From Nitrosomonas sp. (GTDB taxonomy: Bacteria > Pseudomonadota > Gammaproteobacteria > Burkholderiales > Nitrosomonadaceae), in the NCBI GenBank assembly GCA_016703745.1, contig JADJBK010000007.1, positions 1 to 64,000 on the forward strand: a stretch of DNA of 64,000 bases, in the 5' to 3' direction. Below are positions 43,469-53,683 of this stretch, piece after piece; the first letter of the stretch is position 1; each line of letters opens with the position of its first letter. The position numbers and the translations under genes were made by a program. The notes beneath the pieces are model-generated. The model was not told the DNA's origin. It worked only from the letters and a program-made list of their open reading frames with translations, and searched no databases.

Positions 43469-44356
43469 TTAAGGATCTGCAAAATTATTTATTTTATTCA
43501 GTAAAACTGATAAATTCATTTGTTCTTTCGTTGTCAGGTTACTAAGCGCTTCAACAGAAATATCTTTTCTTGAGTCAAAGTTTTCATAAAACCGGCTGAA
43601 AAGTGATACTAATTTCTCGGTCTTTTCGGGGGAAGACCGGTCTTTCTCTATATTCTTAGTCTTATCAATAGTTTTAGAGAGTGGTTCATTTTTATTTCTT
43701 GTATTTTTTCTGTACTTTATTTTGATGAACTGACGTAAAAGATCGACTGATCCGCGTGTGATCTCTTGCTCTGGATTATTAATCCAGTCAATTACGATTT
43801 CGGGTGATTCTTTAAAGGCATAGACAAGTTTATTGATAATTATCGTATCTCGGACTCTGCCAGAATCTAATAATGCTGCAATTGGGTTTGGCAAATCTAA
43901 CAACATGGAATGTTGTGAAACGAACGCAGTAGACTTACCGATCATCTTGGCAACGTCCCCGTTCTTAAACCCCTTGGAATATTGATAGCCTATAAAATTA
44001 GCGATTTCTCTTGGGGTTAAGTTGTCTCGCTGTAAATTTTCAATGACTTGGTCAACGTTGGAATAGTCTGTGTCAATAAATGCAGGGATTGTTCTCTTCT
44101 GGGCGAGTATGGATGCTCGATACCGCCTCGCACCATGATTGATGATAAAGCGTCCTTCCGATTGCGGATTGGGATGTACTGATATCGGGGTTTTTACACC
44201 GCGAAGCCGGATGGTATCTGCAAGTTCTCGTAAAGTAACAGGGTCAAACTCTGTGCGCGGCTGGTCAGGGTCTTCGTCAATCAGACTTAGATCAATTTCT
44301 AATGAGTCAGCTGTGACAAATTTATTTTTTTTTGTCTCTTTAGTAGCATTTTTCAT
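43469..44356 (-). CDS. korB: ParB/KorB-family protein
   Basis: The 295-residue protein has a ParB N-terminal domain (LSLIDEDPDQPRTEFDPVTL, PISVHPNPQSEGRFIINHGARRYRAS), a central HTH (IGKSTAFVSQHSMLLDLP), a KorB-like middle (SVDLLRQFIKI) and a helical C-terminus. It is divergent from the trbA gene. IncP KorB is both repressor and partition factor; a perfect KorB operator occurs at 34186. A matching IncC (ParA) protein is not adjacent. Confidence 0.8.
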   Translation of the reverse strand: MKNATKETKKNKFVTADSLEIDLSLIDEDPDQPRTEFDPVTLRELADTIRLRGVKTPISVHPNPQSEGRFIINHGARRYRASILAQKRTIPAFIDTDYSNVDQVIENLQRDNLTPREIANFIGYQYSKGFKNGDVAKMIGKSTAFVSQHSMLLDLPNPIAALLDSGRVRDTIIINKLVYAFKESPEIVIDWINNPEQEITRGSVDLLRQFIKIKYRKNTRNKNEPLSKTIDKTKNIEKDRSSPEKTEKLVSLFSRFYENFDSRKDISVEALSNLTTKEQMNLSVLLNKINNFADP

Positions 44357-44558
44357 TGCATAAGCTATTAATCTTTAATTAGATTACCTAAATCTATTTG
44401 GAATTTATAATGAACGCAGAGCGGTATATCAACTATCTTTAAGTATATATTAACTAAAGTTAAATGTAATACGGGCCACTTATTGCATCATGCTTCAAAA
44501 AATTAACACTTAAGCTGCTTAGAAAATACCAATACAGCCAATTGAAAAAAGCTGATCA

Positions 44559-44957
44559 AAGGAGGCAGTCGGCTTGTACAACCAAATATTCCTTACAAAT
44601 ATAGCTCGGATACTGGATGAGCTAAAAATGACCAAACTAGAGTTAGCTGAAAAAGCTGGTATCTCGGTCACCTTTTTATCGGGCGTGACCCTGGACAGAG
44701 CAAATCCGTCACTGAGGATCATGGAAGCGATTGCAAATGCCTTGCAAACGCCACTTCCTATTCTTTTGGAGCAAACGACGCTCTCCGAAGAAGATATGAA
44801 TGAACTAAGGAAAAGCGAAGCTCCTCGCTCCAGCTTGCCCAAGGGATTAGTACACGCTTGTGGAGTGCTTACCGAGTATCAAGCCTACCAAGTCAGTCTC
44901 TGGAATGCCGAAAACCAAAAACGAGTCTCAAAGAACAGGAAATTAAAGATTAAATAA
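44559..44957 (+). CDS. trbA: TrbA-like transcriptional repressor
   Basis: The TTG at 44574 with a perfect AAAGGAGG (44558-44565) eight bases earlier gives 127 residues. The XRE domain (NIARILDELKMTKLELAEKA, SVTFLSGV) and PSLRIMEAIANALQTPLPIL plus a C-terminal SLPKGLVHACGVLTEYQAYQ match IncP TrbA and KorC. It leads the trb operon and should repress it. The interval shown includes the ribosome site. Confidence 0.85.
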   Translation, partial: KEAVGLYNQIFLTNIARILDELKMTKLELAEKAGISVTFLSGVTLDRANPSLRIMEAIANALQTPLPILLEQTTLSEEDMNELRKSEAPRSSLPKGLVHACGVLTEYQAYQVSLWNAENQKRVSKNRKLKIK

Positions 44958-45029
44958 AAGAAATATGTTGCTTATATTTTTTATTCATTATATTGTGATA
45001 TTTATTCCGCATAATGGTGAGCAAAAAAT

Positions 45030-46004
45030 ATGCAAGCGCAACTGTCAGATACAGATGTTAATGGTACAAATTTGAAAGAACGCGCCAGGGCAAAGCTGGC
45101 GCGGGACATGGGATCATTATTAGTTGCTGCATTAGGTGATCCCAAAACAGTTGAGATCATGGTCAATGCTGATGGCCGAATCTGGCAAGAAAAGCTGGGT
45201 GAAGCGATGGCATGTATCGGTAATCTACGACCTGCCCAAACTGAAGCAATTATCAAAACAGTGGCTGGCTATCACAGCAAAGAAATCACTCGATTAAAAC
45301 CCATCATAGAAGGTGAGTTTCCACTCGATAACTCACGTTTCGCCGGTCAACTCCCGCCCATTGTCACCTCACCAACCTTTGCTATCCGTAAGAAAGCCAT
45401 TGCGATATTCACGTTAGAACAGTACGTGGAGCAGGGCATCGTGACGGAAAAGCAATATCAGAAAATTAAATCAGCCATTGCAGATCACCGCAATATCCTC
45501 GTCGTGGGTGGCACGGGTTCGGGTAAAACCACCCTGGTTAATGCAATCATTAATGAGATGGTCATACAGGACCCATCAGAACGTATTTTCATCATTGAAG
45601 ATACCGGCGAGATTCAATGCGCCGCTGAAAACTGTGTGCAATATCACACCACATTGGATGTATCGATGACCCAGCTGCTTAAAACGACCTTGCGTATGCG
45701 TCCGGATCGAATATTGGTCGGGGAGGTGCGGGGAGAAGAAGCCCTGGATTTACTCGATGCCTGGAATACAGGGCATGAAGGCGGTGCAGCAACACTTCAC
45801 GCCAACGACGCATTATCTGGTTTAACCAGACTTGAATCCCTGATTACAAGACACAAGTCAGCACCAAAGGCTATTCAGCCGCTCATCGGAGATGCGGTGC
45901 ATCTGGTTGTGCATGTGTCGCGTACACCAACCGGTCGTCGCGTCCAGGAAGTTTTAGAAGTAAATGGTTACAAACGAGGCAGTTACCGCATCCAGAAAAT
46001 TTAA
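45030..46004 (+). CDS. trbB: TrbB, VirB11-type traffic ATPase
   Basis: The 324-residue ATPase has Walker A GGTGSGKTTL (residues about 159-168), the Asp box FIIEDTGEIQ, Walker B region RILVGEVRGEEALDLLDAWN and the His box GHEGGAATLHAND. It forms a hexamer at the base of the mating channel. It is the first gene of the trbB-N operon. Confidence 0.95.
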   Translation: MQAQLSDTDVNGTNLKERARAKLARDMGSLLVAALGDPKTVEIMVNADGRIWQEKLGEAMACIGNLRPAQTEAIIKTVAGYHSKEITRLKPIIEGEFPLDNSRFAGQLPPIVTSPTFAIRKKAIAIFTLEQYVEQGIVTEKQYQKIKSAIADHRNILVVGGTGSGKTTLVNAIINEMVIQDPSERIFIIEDTGEIQCAAENCVQYHTTLDVSMTQLLKTTLRMRPDRILVGEVRGEEALDLLDAWNTGHEGGAATLHANDALSGLTRLESLITRHKSAPKAIQPLIGDAVHLVVHVSRTPTGRRVQEVLEVNGYKRGSYRIQKI

Positions 46005-46025
46005 TCAGTATCAAAGGAATTTTAA

Positions 46026-46442
46026 ATGAACTATGCACTTTCACCAGTAAGCCTTAAATTATCGGTTCTTAACGCCTCACTGATTGCAATCGCTGCAATC
46101 CTCCTGCTTGTCCCTGACTTGGCGCTGGCCTCTGTTGGCAGCGGCGGTGGTTTGCCGTATGAGTCCTGGCTGGTCAATCTCAGAAACTCAGTGACCGGCC
46201 CGGTTGCATTCTCATTATCGATTGTCGGAATTGTCGTTGCCGGCGGCATCTTGATTTTTGGCGGCGAGTTGAATGCGTTTTTCAGATCGTTAATTTTCAT
46301 TGTGCTGGTCATGGCGTTATTGGTTGGCGCACAAAATATCATGACAAACCTGTTTGGCGGTGCTGTCATCACCCTGCCAGAACAAGCCGCATTTTCCGGT
46401 ACTTCACAACCCATGATTACGCCAAATAATAAGGCTGATTAA
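46026..46442 (+). CDS. trbC: TrbC, conjugative pilin
   Basis: The 138-residue prepilin has a long signal sequence (LNASLIAIAAILLLVPDLALASVG) and two hydrophobic helices (PVAFSLSIVGIVVAGGILIF and SLIFIVLVMALLVGAQNI). RP4 TrbC is cyclised by TraF, which I do not find here. Its stop overlaps trbD. Confidence 0.88.
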   Translation: MNYALSPVSLKLSVLNASLIAIAAILLLVPDLALASVGSGGGLPYESWLVNLRNSVTGPVAFSLSIVGIVVAGGILIFGGELNAFFRSLIFIVLVMALLVGAQNIMTNLFGGAVITLPEQAAFSGTSQPMITPNNKAD

Positions 46443-46753
46443 TGGCGCTGCGCACCACATTGATCCGCCAGTCCGCGAATCGCCCCAATCTCTTTATGGG
46501 CGGTGATCGTGAGCTGGTCATGTTCTCAGGATTGCTGGCATTCACCCTGATGTTCAGCGCCTTTGAATTCAAGGCATTTTTCTTTGGCGTTATTTTATGG
46601 AGCTTTGCCCTGTACGCCCTGCGCTTGATGGCAAAGAGTGACCCGCAATTGCGCCAGGTCTATTTGCGTCACCGCCTTTATCGGACGTATTACCCCGCAC
46701 GAAGCACTCCGTTCTACACCAACACCAGAACGCAAGCGCGTCAATACCGATGA
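46442..46753 (+). CDS. trbD: TrbD, VirB3-like membrane protein
   Basis: The 103-residue protein has one or two membrane segments near the N-terminus (LVMFSGLLAFTLMFSAF, FFFGVILWSFALYAL), the VirB3/TrbD layout. Its start overlaps the trbC stop and its stop overlaps the trbE start. Confidence 0.88.
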   Translation: MALRTTLIRQSANRPNLFMGGDRELVMFSGLLAFTLMFSAFEFKAFFFGVILWSFALYALRLMAKSDPQLRQVYLRHRLYRTYYPARSTPFYTNTRTQARQYR

Positions 46754-49302
46754 TCGAGAGCATCATTTTCTTTTTCTCTGGCAGCGGAATCGTGCTTTTG
46801 TCTGTGCTATTCATGCGAATCCGCTCGGTTGAGAGCCAATATAAATTAGACCGACACCGATCTCAAGAACCAGGCTTTGTCGATTTGCTTCTTTATGCTT
46901 CGGTTGTCGACGATGGCGTGATTGTTGGTAAAAATGGAGCGCTGATGACAGCCTGGGTTTATCAGGGCGCTGACATGGCAAGCACTACGGATGAAGAGCG
47001 TAATCATGTCTCTCTACGCATGAATCAAGCGTTATCACGCCTGGGTTCCGGGTGGATGGTACACATAGATGCGGTGCGCAAACCCGCAGCGGGTTATTCA
47101 GACAAGGGGCTATCCCATTTTCCCGATCCGGTTTCAGCGGCCATTGATGCCGAGCGGCGCAAGGCTTTCGAGCGTGTCGGTACTTTGTTCGAGAGTTACT
47201 TTGTTTTGACGTTGACTTACTTGCCTCCTTTGCTTGCTGAGCGCCAATTTGTGGATCTGATGTTTGATGATGACCAAAGCGCACCAGACAAAAAATCACA
47301 AACATTTAACTTAATTAATTACTTTACACGCGAGTGCTTGAATATTGAGTCGCGCTTGTCTGGTGTGATCGAATTGACACGATTGGCCAGTAAAAAGATA
47401 ACCAATGAGGACGACTCGACCACGACCCATGATGATTTTTTACGCTGGATACAGTTTTGTATAACCGGCCTGGATCATCCAATGGTTTTACCTGAAAATC
47501 GCGTCTATCTGGATGGGGTGATTTCCGGCCAGGAATTCTTTGGAGGAACCATTCCCAAGATTGGCCGCCATTTCATTCAGGTGGTATCAATCGATGGCTA
47601 CCCGCTCGAATCCTCGCCCGGCATGCTCACGGCCTTGTCGGAACTGCCTTGCGCATACCGCTGGTCAACACGTTTTATCTTCATGGACAATCATGAGTCT
47701 GTCGCGCATCTCCAGAAATTTGGCAGGAAATGGAAACAAAAAATCCGTGGGTTTTGGGATCAGGTTTTCCATTTGCAAAGCAACAACCTCGACGAAGATG
47801 CGCAAAACATGGCGCAGGATGCGCAATCCGCCATTTCAGAGACCAATAGTGGTCTTATCTCACAAGGCTACTATACGAGTGTCGTCGTGTTGATGGATGA
47901 GCACAGGGAAACACTGGAAGCCTCGGCAATGTACATTGCCAAAGCCGTTAATCATTTGGGGTTTACCGCGCGTATTGAGTCCATCAATACTATCGATGCG
48001 TATCTGGGCAGCCTGCCTGGTCATGGTGTCGAGAACGTTCGCCGCCCTTTGTTAAACACCATGAATCTGGCAGATTTAATGCCGCTCAACACGATTTGGA
48101 CGGGCGCAATTGCCGCACCCTGCCCAATGTATCCACCGATGGCACCGCCGCTCATGCATTGCGTTACGCAAGGCGCGACACCTTTCCGATTGAATTTGCA
48201 TGTCGGCGATATTGGACATACTTTTATGTTTGGGCCAACGGGTGCAGGGAAATCAACTCATTTGGCACTCATCGCCGCGCAACTGCGTCGTTACCAGGGC
48301 ATGTCGATCTATTGCTTTGATAAGGGCATGTCAATGTATCCACTGACCAAAGCAGTGGGCGGTAAACATTTCACCGTAGCCTCAGATGATGAGGCGCTGG
48401 CGTTCTGCCCATTACAGTTCCTGGATACCAAAGGGGATCGTGCCTGGGCGATGGAATGGATTTGTACCGTGATTGAACTCAATCACCTGGTCATTACACC
48501 GAACCAGCGCAACGAAATAAGCAGCGCCCTGACCAGCATGCATCAAAGTGGTGCGCGCACCTTATCTGAATTTTCAGTGACGATTCAGGATGAGGCCATT
48601 CGTGAAGTGATCCTGCAATATACCGTCGATGGCATGATGGGACACTTACTCGATGCCGAAGAAGATGGCCTGGAACTAAGCGATTTCACGACCTTCGAGA
48701 TTGAAGAATTAATGAATCTCGGCGATAAATATGCGCTGCCGACGTTGCTCTACCTGTTTCGGCGCATTGAACGCAGTCTACATGGCCAACCGGCGGCAAT
48801 CATTCTGGACGAAGCCTGGATGATGCTCGGTCATAAAGCATTCCGGGAAAAAATTCGTGAGTGGTTAAAAGTCATGAGAAAGGCCAATTGTCTGGTACTC
48901 ATGGCGACACAAAACCTGTCGGACGCGGTCAACAGTGGCATTCTCGATATCATTGTTGAATCCACCGCCACCAAGATATTTCTACCGAATGTGCATGCCC
49001 GGGATGAAGATGCCAGCGCACTTTACCGGCGTATGGGGCTGAATAACCGTCAGGTTCAAATCCTGGCGACAGCCGTACCCAAACGTCAATATTACTCCGT
49101 ATCAGAAAATGGTCGACGACTGTATGACCTGGCGTTAGGCCCCATCACCCTGGCCTTTGTCGGCGCATCCGACAAGGAATCCATTGCCACCATTAAACAT
49201 TTAATCGCGAAGTATGGTGATGACTGGGTGCACCAATGGCTGGATATCAAGGGCCTGAATATCAGTGGACTGAAACTTAATGATGACAAGGCCGCCGCAT
49301 GA
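46750..49302 (+). CDS. trbE: TrbE, VirB4-type ATPase
   Basis: The 850-residue protein has an N-terminal membrane anchor (IIFFFSGSGIVLLSVLFMRI), the CagE/TrbE/VirB middle domain and a C-terminal ATPase with Walker A FGPTGAGKST (residues about 494-503) and Walker B AAIILDEAWMMLG, then ATQNLSDAV. It energises pilus assembly. Its length is normal for TrbE. Confidence 0.95.
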   Translation: MIESIIFFFSGSGIVLLSVLFMRIRSVESQYKLDRHRSQEPGFVDLLLYASVVDDGVIVGKNGALMTAWVYQGADMASTTDEERNHVSLRMNQALSRLGSGWMVHIDAVRKPAAGYSDKGLSHFPDPVSAAIDAERRKAFERVGTLFESYFVLTLTYLPPLLAERQFVDLMFDDDQSAPDKKSQTFNLINYFTRECLNIESRLSGVIELTRLASKKITNEDDSTTTHDDFLRWIQFCITGLDHPMVLPENRVYLDGVISGQEFFGGTIPKIGRHFIQVVSIDGYPLESSPGMLTALSELPCAYRWSTRFIFMDNHESVAHLQKFGRKWKQKIRGFWDQVFHLQSNNLDEDAQNMAQDAQSAISETNSGLISQGYYTSVVVLMDEHRETLEASAMYIAKAVNHLGFTARIESINTIDAYLGSLPGHGVENVRRPLLNTMNLADLMPLNTIWTGAIAAPCPMYPPMAPPLMHCVTQGATPFRLNLHVGDIGHTFMFGPTGAGKSTHLALIAAQLRRYQGMSIYCFDKGMSMYPLTKAVGGKHFTVASDDEALAFCPLQFLDTKGDRAWAMEWICTVIELNHLVITPNQRNEISSALTSMHQSGARTLSEFSVTIQDEAIREVILQYTVDGMMGHLLDAEEDGLELSDFTTFEIEELMNLGDKYALPTLLYLFRRIERSLHGQPAAIILDEAWMMLGHKAFREKIREWLKVMRKANCLVLMATQNLSDAVNSGILDIIVESTATKIFLPNVHARDEDASALYRRMGLNNRQVQILATAVPKRQYYSVSENGRRLYDLALGPITLAFVGASDKESIATIKHLIAKYGDDWVHQWLDIKGLNISGLKLNDDKAAA

Positions 49303-50057
49303 ATGCAATTAAAGCTTTCCTGACACGCAATTCAGGCACGAATGAACGCTTGAATGATGAACCAATCGACGGTGGCAGAAGGGAAGGGGAGAACACCAAT
49401 CCTTATCTGAATGCGCGTCGCACCTGGAATGATCACATGGCGGCAGTCACCGCATCGCGCAATATGTGGCAAATCCTGGCCATTCTCAGTCTGATGATCG
49501 TTTTAGCAGCCGTTGGCGGCATTATTTATATCGGCAGTCAATCCAGGTTTATCCCGTATGTGGTGCAAGTCGACAAACTTGGTGAAGCCGTCGCAGTCTC
49601 TCGCGCCGATGTGGCACAGACGGCTGATCCACGGGTGATTCATGCATCGGTTTCAGAGTTTATTAATAATTTACGCATGGTTACGCCGGACATTGCTTTG
49701 CAGCGTCGCGCCATTTTCAGGGTATACGCGATGCTTTCACCGAATGACCCGGCCACGGCCAAAACCAACGAATGGCTAAATGGGACAGAGGACAGCAATC
49801 CTTTTAAACGGGCGACCACTGAAACAGTGAATGTCGAGATCATTTCAGTGATTCCACAAACCACAGAAACATGGCAGGTGGATTGGTTGGAAAAAGTCTA
49901 TGACCGGCAAGGCAATCTGGCTGAGCCGCCATTTAAGATGCGCGCCTTGCTGCGTGTCTATAGTCGGCCACAAACAAAAAGTACGACTGAAGAGCAAATG
50001 AGAAACAACCCATTAGGGATTTTTATCCAGGACTATTCCTGGTCAAAGCAGGTTTAA
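49299..50057 (+). CDS. trbF: TrbF, VirB8-like protein
   Basis: The 252-residue inner-membrane protein has one segment (QILAILSLMIVLAAVGGIIYI) and a periplasmic VirB8 domain (RFIPYVVQVDKLGEAVAVSR). Its ATG overlaps the trbE stop. Confidence 0.93.
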   Translation: MNAIKAFLTRNSGTNERLNDEPIDGGRREGENTNPYLNARRTWNDHMAAVTASRNMWQILAILSLMIVLAAVGGIIYIGSQSRFIPYVVQVDKLGEAVAVSRADVAQTADPRVIHASVSEFINNLRMVTPDIALQRRAIFRVYAMLSPNDPATAKTNEWLNGTEDSNPFKRATTETVNVEIISVIPQTTETWQVDWLEKVYDRQGNLAEPPFKMRALLRVYSRPQTKSTTEEQMRNNPLGIFIQDYSWSKQV

Positions 50058-50085
50058 AGGCTCAATAGACTTAAAGGTACCGACA

Positions 50086-50997
50086 ATGCAACTCACTAAA
50101 TCAATCCTGACTACCCTTTGCATGAGCTTGTTTCCAACCTTCGTGCTGGCAGGCGCCGGAGGTAATTTTCCGGATGCTTATTTTGAAAAAGCCAACCCAA
50201 CGCTTACGCCACAAGAAAGCGCATCCATTGCAATCGCCAGGAAATGGCAATCAACCAGCGCGACAGGGGTTAAACCCGTTGCCGGGCCTGATGGATCGAT
50301 CCGTTTTTTGTTTGGCGCACAACAACCCAGTGTCGTGTGTGCGGTATTGCAGATTTGTGATGTCCAGTTGCAGCCGGGAGAACAGGTCAATTCCATTCAC
50401 CTGGGCGATCAGGTGCGTTGGCAGGTTGACCCAGCCATTACAGGCAGCGGCAGCTCTGAGATTCAGCATCTGATTATAAAACCCCTGGATGTGGGACTGG
50501 AAACGTCCCTGGTTGTCACAACCGACCGGCGCACTTATCACCTGCGGCTGAGATCACACCGCCATGAATTTATGCCACGGGTTGCCTTTATCTATCCCGA
50601 GGATGCCCAGGCAAAATGGGATTCCGTCAAAAAAAGAGAAAATCATGCGCTGGAAATCAAGCAATCCCAAACCATCCCGGCAACGGGAGAATATCTTGGC
50701 GATCTTGATTTCCTGTACACGGTATCGGGCTCGGCTGCATGGAAACCACTGCGCGTATACAACGATGGCAAGAAAACCATCATTCAGATGCCCACTACCT
50801 TCTCCCAAAACGAAGCGCCCATCCTGATGGTCGTGCGCAAGGACGGGGGGGTGTTCTCAAAAGCAGAAACGGTGCTGGTGAATTACCGCTTACAGGCAGA
50901 TCGTTACATTGTGGACAATGTTTTCGACAAAGCAGTTTTAATCGCGGGTGTCGGCAACAGCCAGGACCGTGTAACCATTAGCAGGGGCGGGCAATGA
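50086..50997 (+). CDS. trbG: TrbG, VirB9-like protein
   Basis: The 303-residue protein with signal peptide (LCMSLFPTFVLAGAGG) has the VirB9/TrbG N-terminal part (IRFLFGAQQPSVVCA) and C-terminal RYIVDNVFDKAVLIAG with the family's VxxVxxxA pattern. It is part of the outer-membrane core complex with TrbH and TrbI. Confidence 0.93.
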   Translation: MQLTKSILTTLCMSLFPTFVLAGAGGNFPDAYFEKANPTLTPQESASIAIARKWQSTSATGVKPVAGPDGSIRFLFGAQQPSVVCAVLQICDVQLQPGEQVNSIHLGDQVRWQVDPAITGSGSSEIQHLIIKPLDVGLETSLVVTTDRRTYHLRLRSHRHEFMPRVAFIYPEDAQAKWDSVKKRENHALEIKQSQTIPATGEYLGDLDFLYTVSGSAAWKPLRVYNDGKKTIIQMPTTFSQNEAPILMVVRKDGGVFSKAETVLVNYRLQADRYIVDNVFDKAVLIAGVGNSQDRVTISRGGQ

Positions 50998-51452
50998 TGT
51001 TGAATCAGCCATCGCTGCTGGCATCGCTTTTGCTATTGCTTGTGGCAGGGTGTGCCACCCCGCCCTATGGCAATTATGTTGATGGTGATGCGCCCAGCCA
51101 GAACACAGCCGTGATCGCCAGTGATGCTGCATATCAACTCATGCAGCTTTATCCACCTGCCAGCACAAAAATCAATATGCAACATCCCACGACTGATCCA
51201 TTTGGCGTTGCTTTTATGGAAAATCTGCGCAAGGGGGGGTATGCCATCCAGGAGCATGTTAAAACCAGTCTGGCACAGCCAGATCAGCAGGCTGTCAAGC
51301 CGTCTGACGGCATCAGGCTGGCCTATATTTTTGATCAATCCAGTGGTCTGTATCGTCTCTCCGTCATGATTGATGAACAGATACTGACCCGCGCTTACGT
51401 GTCGCATCAAGACACGATGCAACCTGCGGGTTCCTGGGTTATGAAGGAATAG
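50994..51452 (+). CDS. trbH: TrbH, VirB7-like lipoprotein
   Basis: The 152-residue lipoprotein (LLASLLLLLVAGCATPP) continues with a hydrophilic periplasmic part. It overlaps trbG by four bases. TrbH is the lipoprotein of the IncP core complex. Confidence 0.87.
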   Translation: MMLNQPSLLASLLLLLVAGCATPPYGNYVDGDAPSQNTAVIASDAAYQLMQLYPPASTKINMQHPTTDPFGVAFMENLRKGGYAIQEHVKTSLAQPDQQAVKPSDGIRLAYIFDQSSGLYRLSVMIDEQILTRAYVSHQDTMQPAGSWVMKE

Positions 51453-51460
51453 GAGGGGCT

Positions 51461-52849
51461 ATGTCAGACACCATGTTGCCTGATGCCTCACCTGATACCG
51501 CCCCAAGGAGAGCGGGTGTGCGCCGCGTCAACAATTTGCCTGTCTACATTGTGGTCGGTATAGCCATGGTCTTTTTGCTCATCATGATGGTTGTGGCGAT
51601 GAACCGTGCGGAACAACAGAATGTGGCGCACGAAGAAGAAGCAGCTACCGAAACCGGAAATACCAATTTATTGGCGGCCATGATTACCGGTGATTTTAAA
51701 GAGGGCATCATCGAACCCAAAGCAGCACCGCCGGTTGTTCCCGATACGCAGTCAGAGATAATCATTGCGTACCCGGATCATGCTGAGAATCTGGATTTGC
51801 CACCATTGCCGCCTGGGGAGCAAATGCATGCCGGGAACCACCCTGATCTGAATCATATTCGCATGATGAAGATGCAGCAATTCGAAGATGCGGTTAAGGC
51901 GCGCACCAACGTCCCGATGACCGCACCAAGAAGCGCAGCATCCTCTCCTGGTTATGCGCCTTCAGCTTCAGGCGGCGCACCCGGCAGGGCTGAGCAGTTG
52001 GCACAATTGGCAGCGATCAGGCAACAGATCAATGCCCAGGCCAATGATGATCCCACGGCGGCTTACCAGGCACGGTTACAGCAAATTAAAGACAGTGGGC
52101 CTGGAGGTGCGGGTGATGGTACGGATACTGATGGATTAGCCCCGCATTTGCTTCATGCGGACACCAACCGCGCAAATAATGACTATGCAAACTTTGATGC
52201 AACGGGGCAGGAAGATCGCTGGAAGCTGGATAGCCAGCCAGTCGCACCCAGAACACCTTATAGCCTGCTTCCCGGGTTTGTGATACCGGCTGTTTTGATC
52301 TCCGGTATTAATTCAGAACTACCCGGCCAGATTCTGGCGCAAGTCAGTCAGGATGTGTATGACACCGCTACTGGTAAACACCGTCTGATGCCTCAAGGGG
52401 CGCGTCTGGTCGGGGAGTATTCCAGTGAGGTTGCGTTTGGTCAGTCGCGTGTGCTGGTTGCCTGGCAACGAATCATTTTTCCTGATGGTAAAACAATGGA
52501 TATCGGAGCCATGCCGGGGACTGATGGAATTGGTCAGTCCGGATTCAATGACAAGACCAATAATCACTATCTTCGGATATTCGGATCAGCATTACTAATG
52601 TCTGCCGTGATCGCTGGCGCGACCTATAGTCAACGCGATGCAGGCGGCGGAGGGGGAGTATACGGACGACAAAACGCCGGTAGCGTATTGAGCCAGTCAC
52701 TCGGTCAGCAGTTGGGGCAAGCCGCCACGCGCCTGATGATGAAAAATCTCAATATTGCGCCAACTTTAGAGATTCGCCCTGGCTTTAGATTCAATGTAGT
52801 GGTGACCAAAGACATGGTTTTTTCTAAACCGTATCAGGCATTCAATTAA
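51461..52849 (+). CDS. trbI: TrbI, VirB10-like protein
   Basis: The 462-residue protein has an N-terminal membrane segment (YIVVGIAMVFLLIMMVVAM), a long Pro/Ala-rich periplasmic linker, and the VirB10 C-terminal domain (LLPGFVIPAVLISGINSELPG, DTATGKHRLMPQGARLVGEY). It spans the periplasm and links the ATPases to the outer pore. Confidence 0.94.
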   Translation: MSDTMLPDASPDTAPRRAGVRRVNNLPVYIVVGIAMVFLLIMMVVAMNRAEQQNVAHEEEAATETGNTNLLAAMITGDFKEGIIEPKAAPPVVPDTQSEIIIAYPDHAENLDLPPLPPGEQMHAGNHPDLNHIRMMKMQQFEDAVKARTNVPMTAPRSAASSPGYAPSASGGAPGRAEQLAQLAAIRQQINAQANDDPTAAYQARLQQIKDSGPGGAGDGTDTDGLAPHLLHADTNRANNDYANFDATGQEDRWKLDSQPVAPRTPYSLLPGFVIPAVLISGINSELPGQILAQVSQDVYDTATGKHRLMPQGARLVGEYSSEVAFGQSRVLVAWQRIIFPDGKTMDIGAMPGTDGIGQSGFNDKTNNHYLRIFGSALLMSAVIAGATYSQRDAGGGGGVYGRQNAGSVLSQSLGQQLGQAATRLMMKNLNIAPTLEIRPGFRFNVVVTKDMVFSKPYQAFN

Positions 52850-52873
52850 TTGATACTACCAAGGAATGAACGC

Positions 52874-53662
52874 ATGAAATTCCATAAGAAATTAGTCGCT
52901 AAATGGGTAGGGGTGCTGTTTATGGCGGGGTTGGCGCAGCCAACCCATACCAGCGGCATTCCGGTTCTGGATGCGATGAATGTATCGCAAGCCACTATAT
53001 CGGCAATGGAGAATGTGGCTGCGGTCGTCAAGCAAATCCAGCAATATCAAACCCAATTGCAGCAGTATGAAAACATGATCAGAAACACCATTGCGCCAGC
53101 GGCTTATGTGTGGACGCAAGCGGAATATACGATGAACAGGCTGGTGCAGGCAACGAACACACTGAAATACTATAAGTCGCAAGGCGGTATAGACAACTAT
53201 CTGAACCGGTACAGAAACGCGGGTTACTACAGTAACTCGCCTTGCTTCAAGTTTGGCATTAAATGTACTACCGAAGATTGGCGGTTAATGCGGGAAGGGC
53301 AGACCAGGAGTACCGATGTACAGAAAATTGCTAACGATGCGTCATTAAGGGGCCTGGAGGTGCATGAAAGCAGATTGCCCATGGATGCCGCCCATTTGCA
53401 AGTGCTGCAATCACGGGCACAAACGGCGGAAGGGAAGATGGAAGCGATCCAGTATGCCAATCAGCTGGCGGCTTACCATTCCAACCAGTTATTACAGTTA
53501 CGCTCCATGCTGGTTGCACAATTCAACGCGCAAAACGCCAGAGAACAAGTGCGTATCGATAAAGAAGCAATACAGCAGGCCTCACACGAGGCATCAACCA
53601 GACGGTTGAGTCCAGTTAATTTTCCACCGGCAAAAAAATGGAATGTTCGGGATATATTTTAA
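52874..53662 (+). CDS. trbJ: TrbJ, VirB5-like protein
   Basis: The 262-residue protein has a signal peptide (LVAKWVGVLFMAGLAQPTHT) and coiled-coil regions (VAAVVKQIQQYQTQLQQYEN). AAGGAA before the ATG at 52874 decides against the TTG at 52850. TrbJ is the minor pilus component. Confidence 0.9.
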   Translation: MKFHKKLVAKWVGVLFMAGLAQPTHTSGIPVLDAMNVSQATISAMENVAAVVKQIQQYQTQLQQYENMIRNTIAPAAYVWTQAEYTMNRLVQATNTLKYYKSQGGIDNYLNRYRNAGYYSNSPCFKFGIKCTTEDWRLMREGQTRSTDVQKIANDASLRGLEVHESRLPMDAAHLQVLQSRAQTAEGKMEAIQYANQLAAYHSNQLLQLRSMLVAQFNAQNAREQVRIDKEAIQQASHEASTRRLSPVNFPPAKKWNVRDIF

Positions 53663-53683
53663 TTTAAACCAAAGGAGTCAATC

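Noticed and set aside
44381..44560. KorB or KorA operators in the korB/trbA gap
   Set aside because: No TTTAGC(C/G)GCTAAA or GTTTAGCTAAAC-like site is visible here, only AT-rich sequence.
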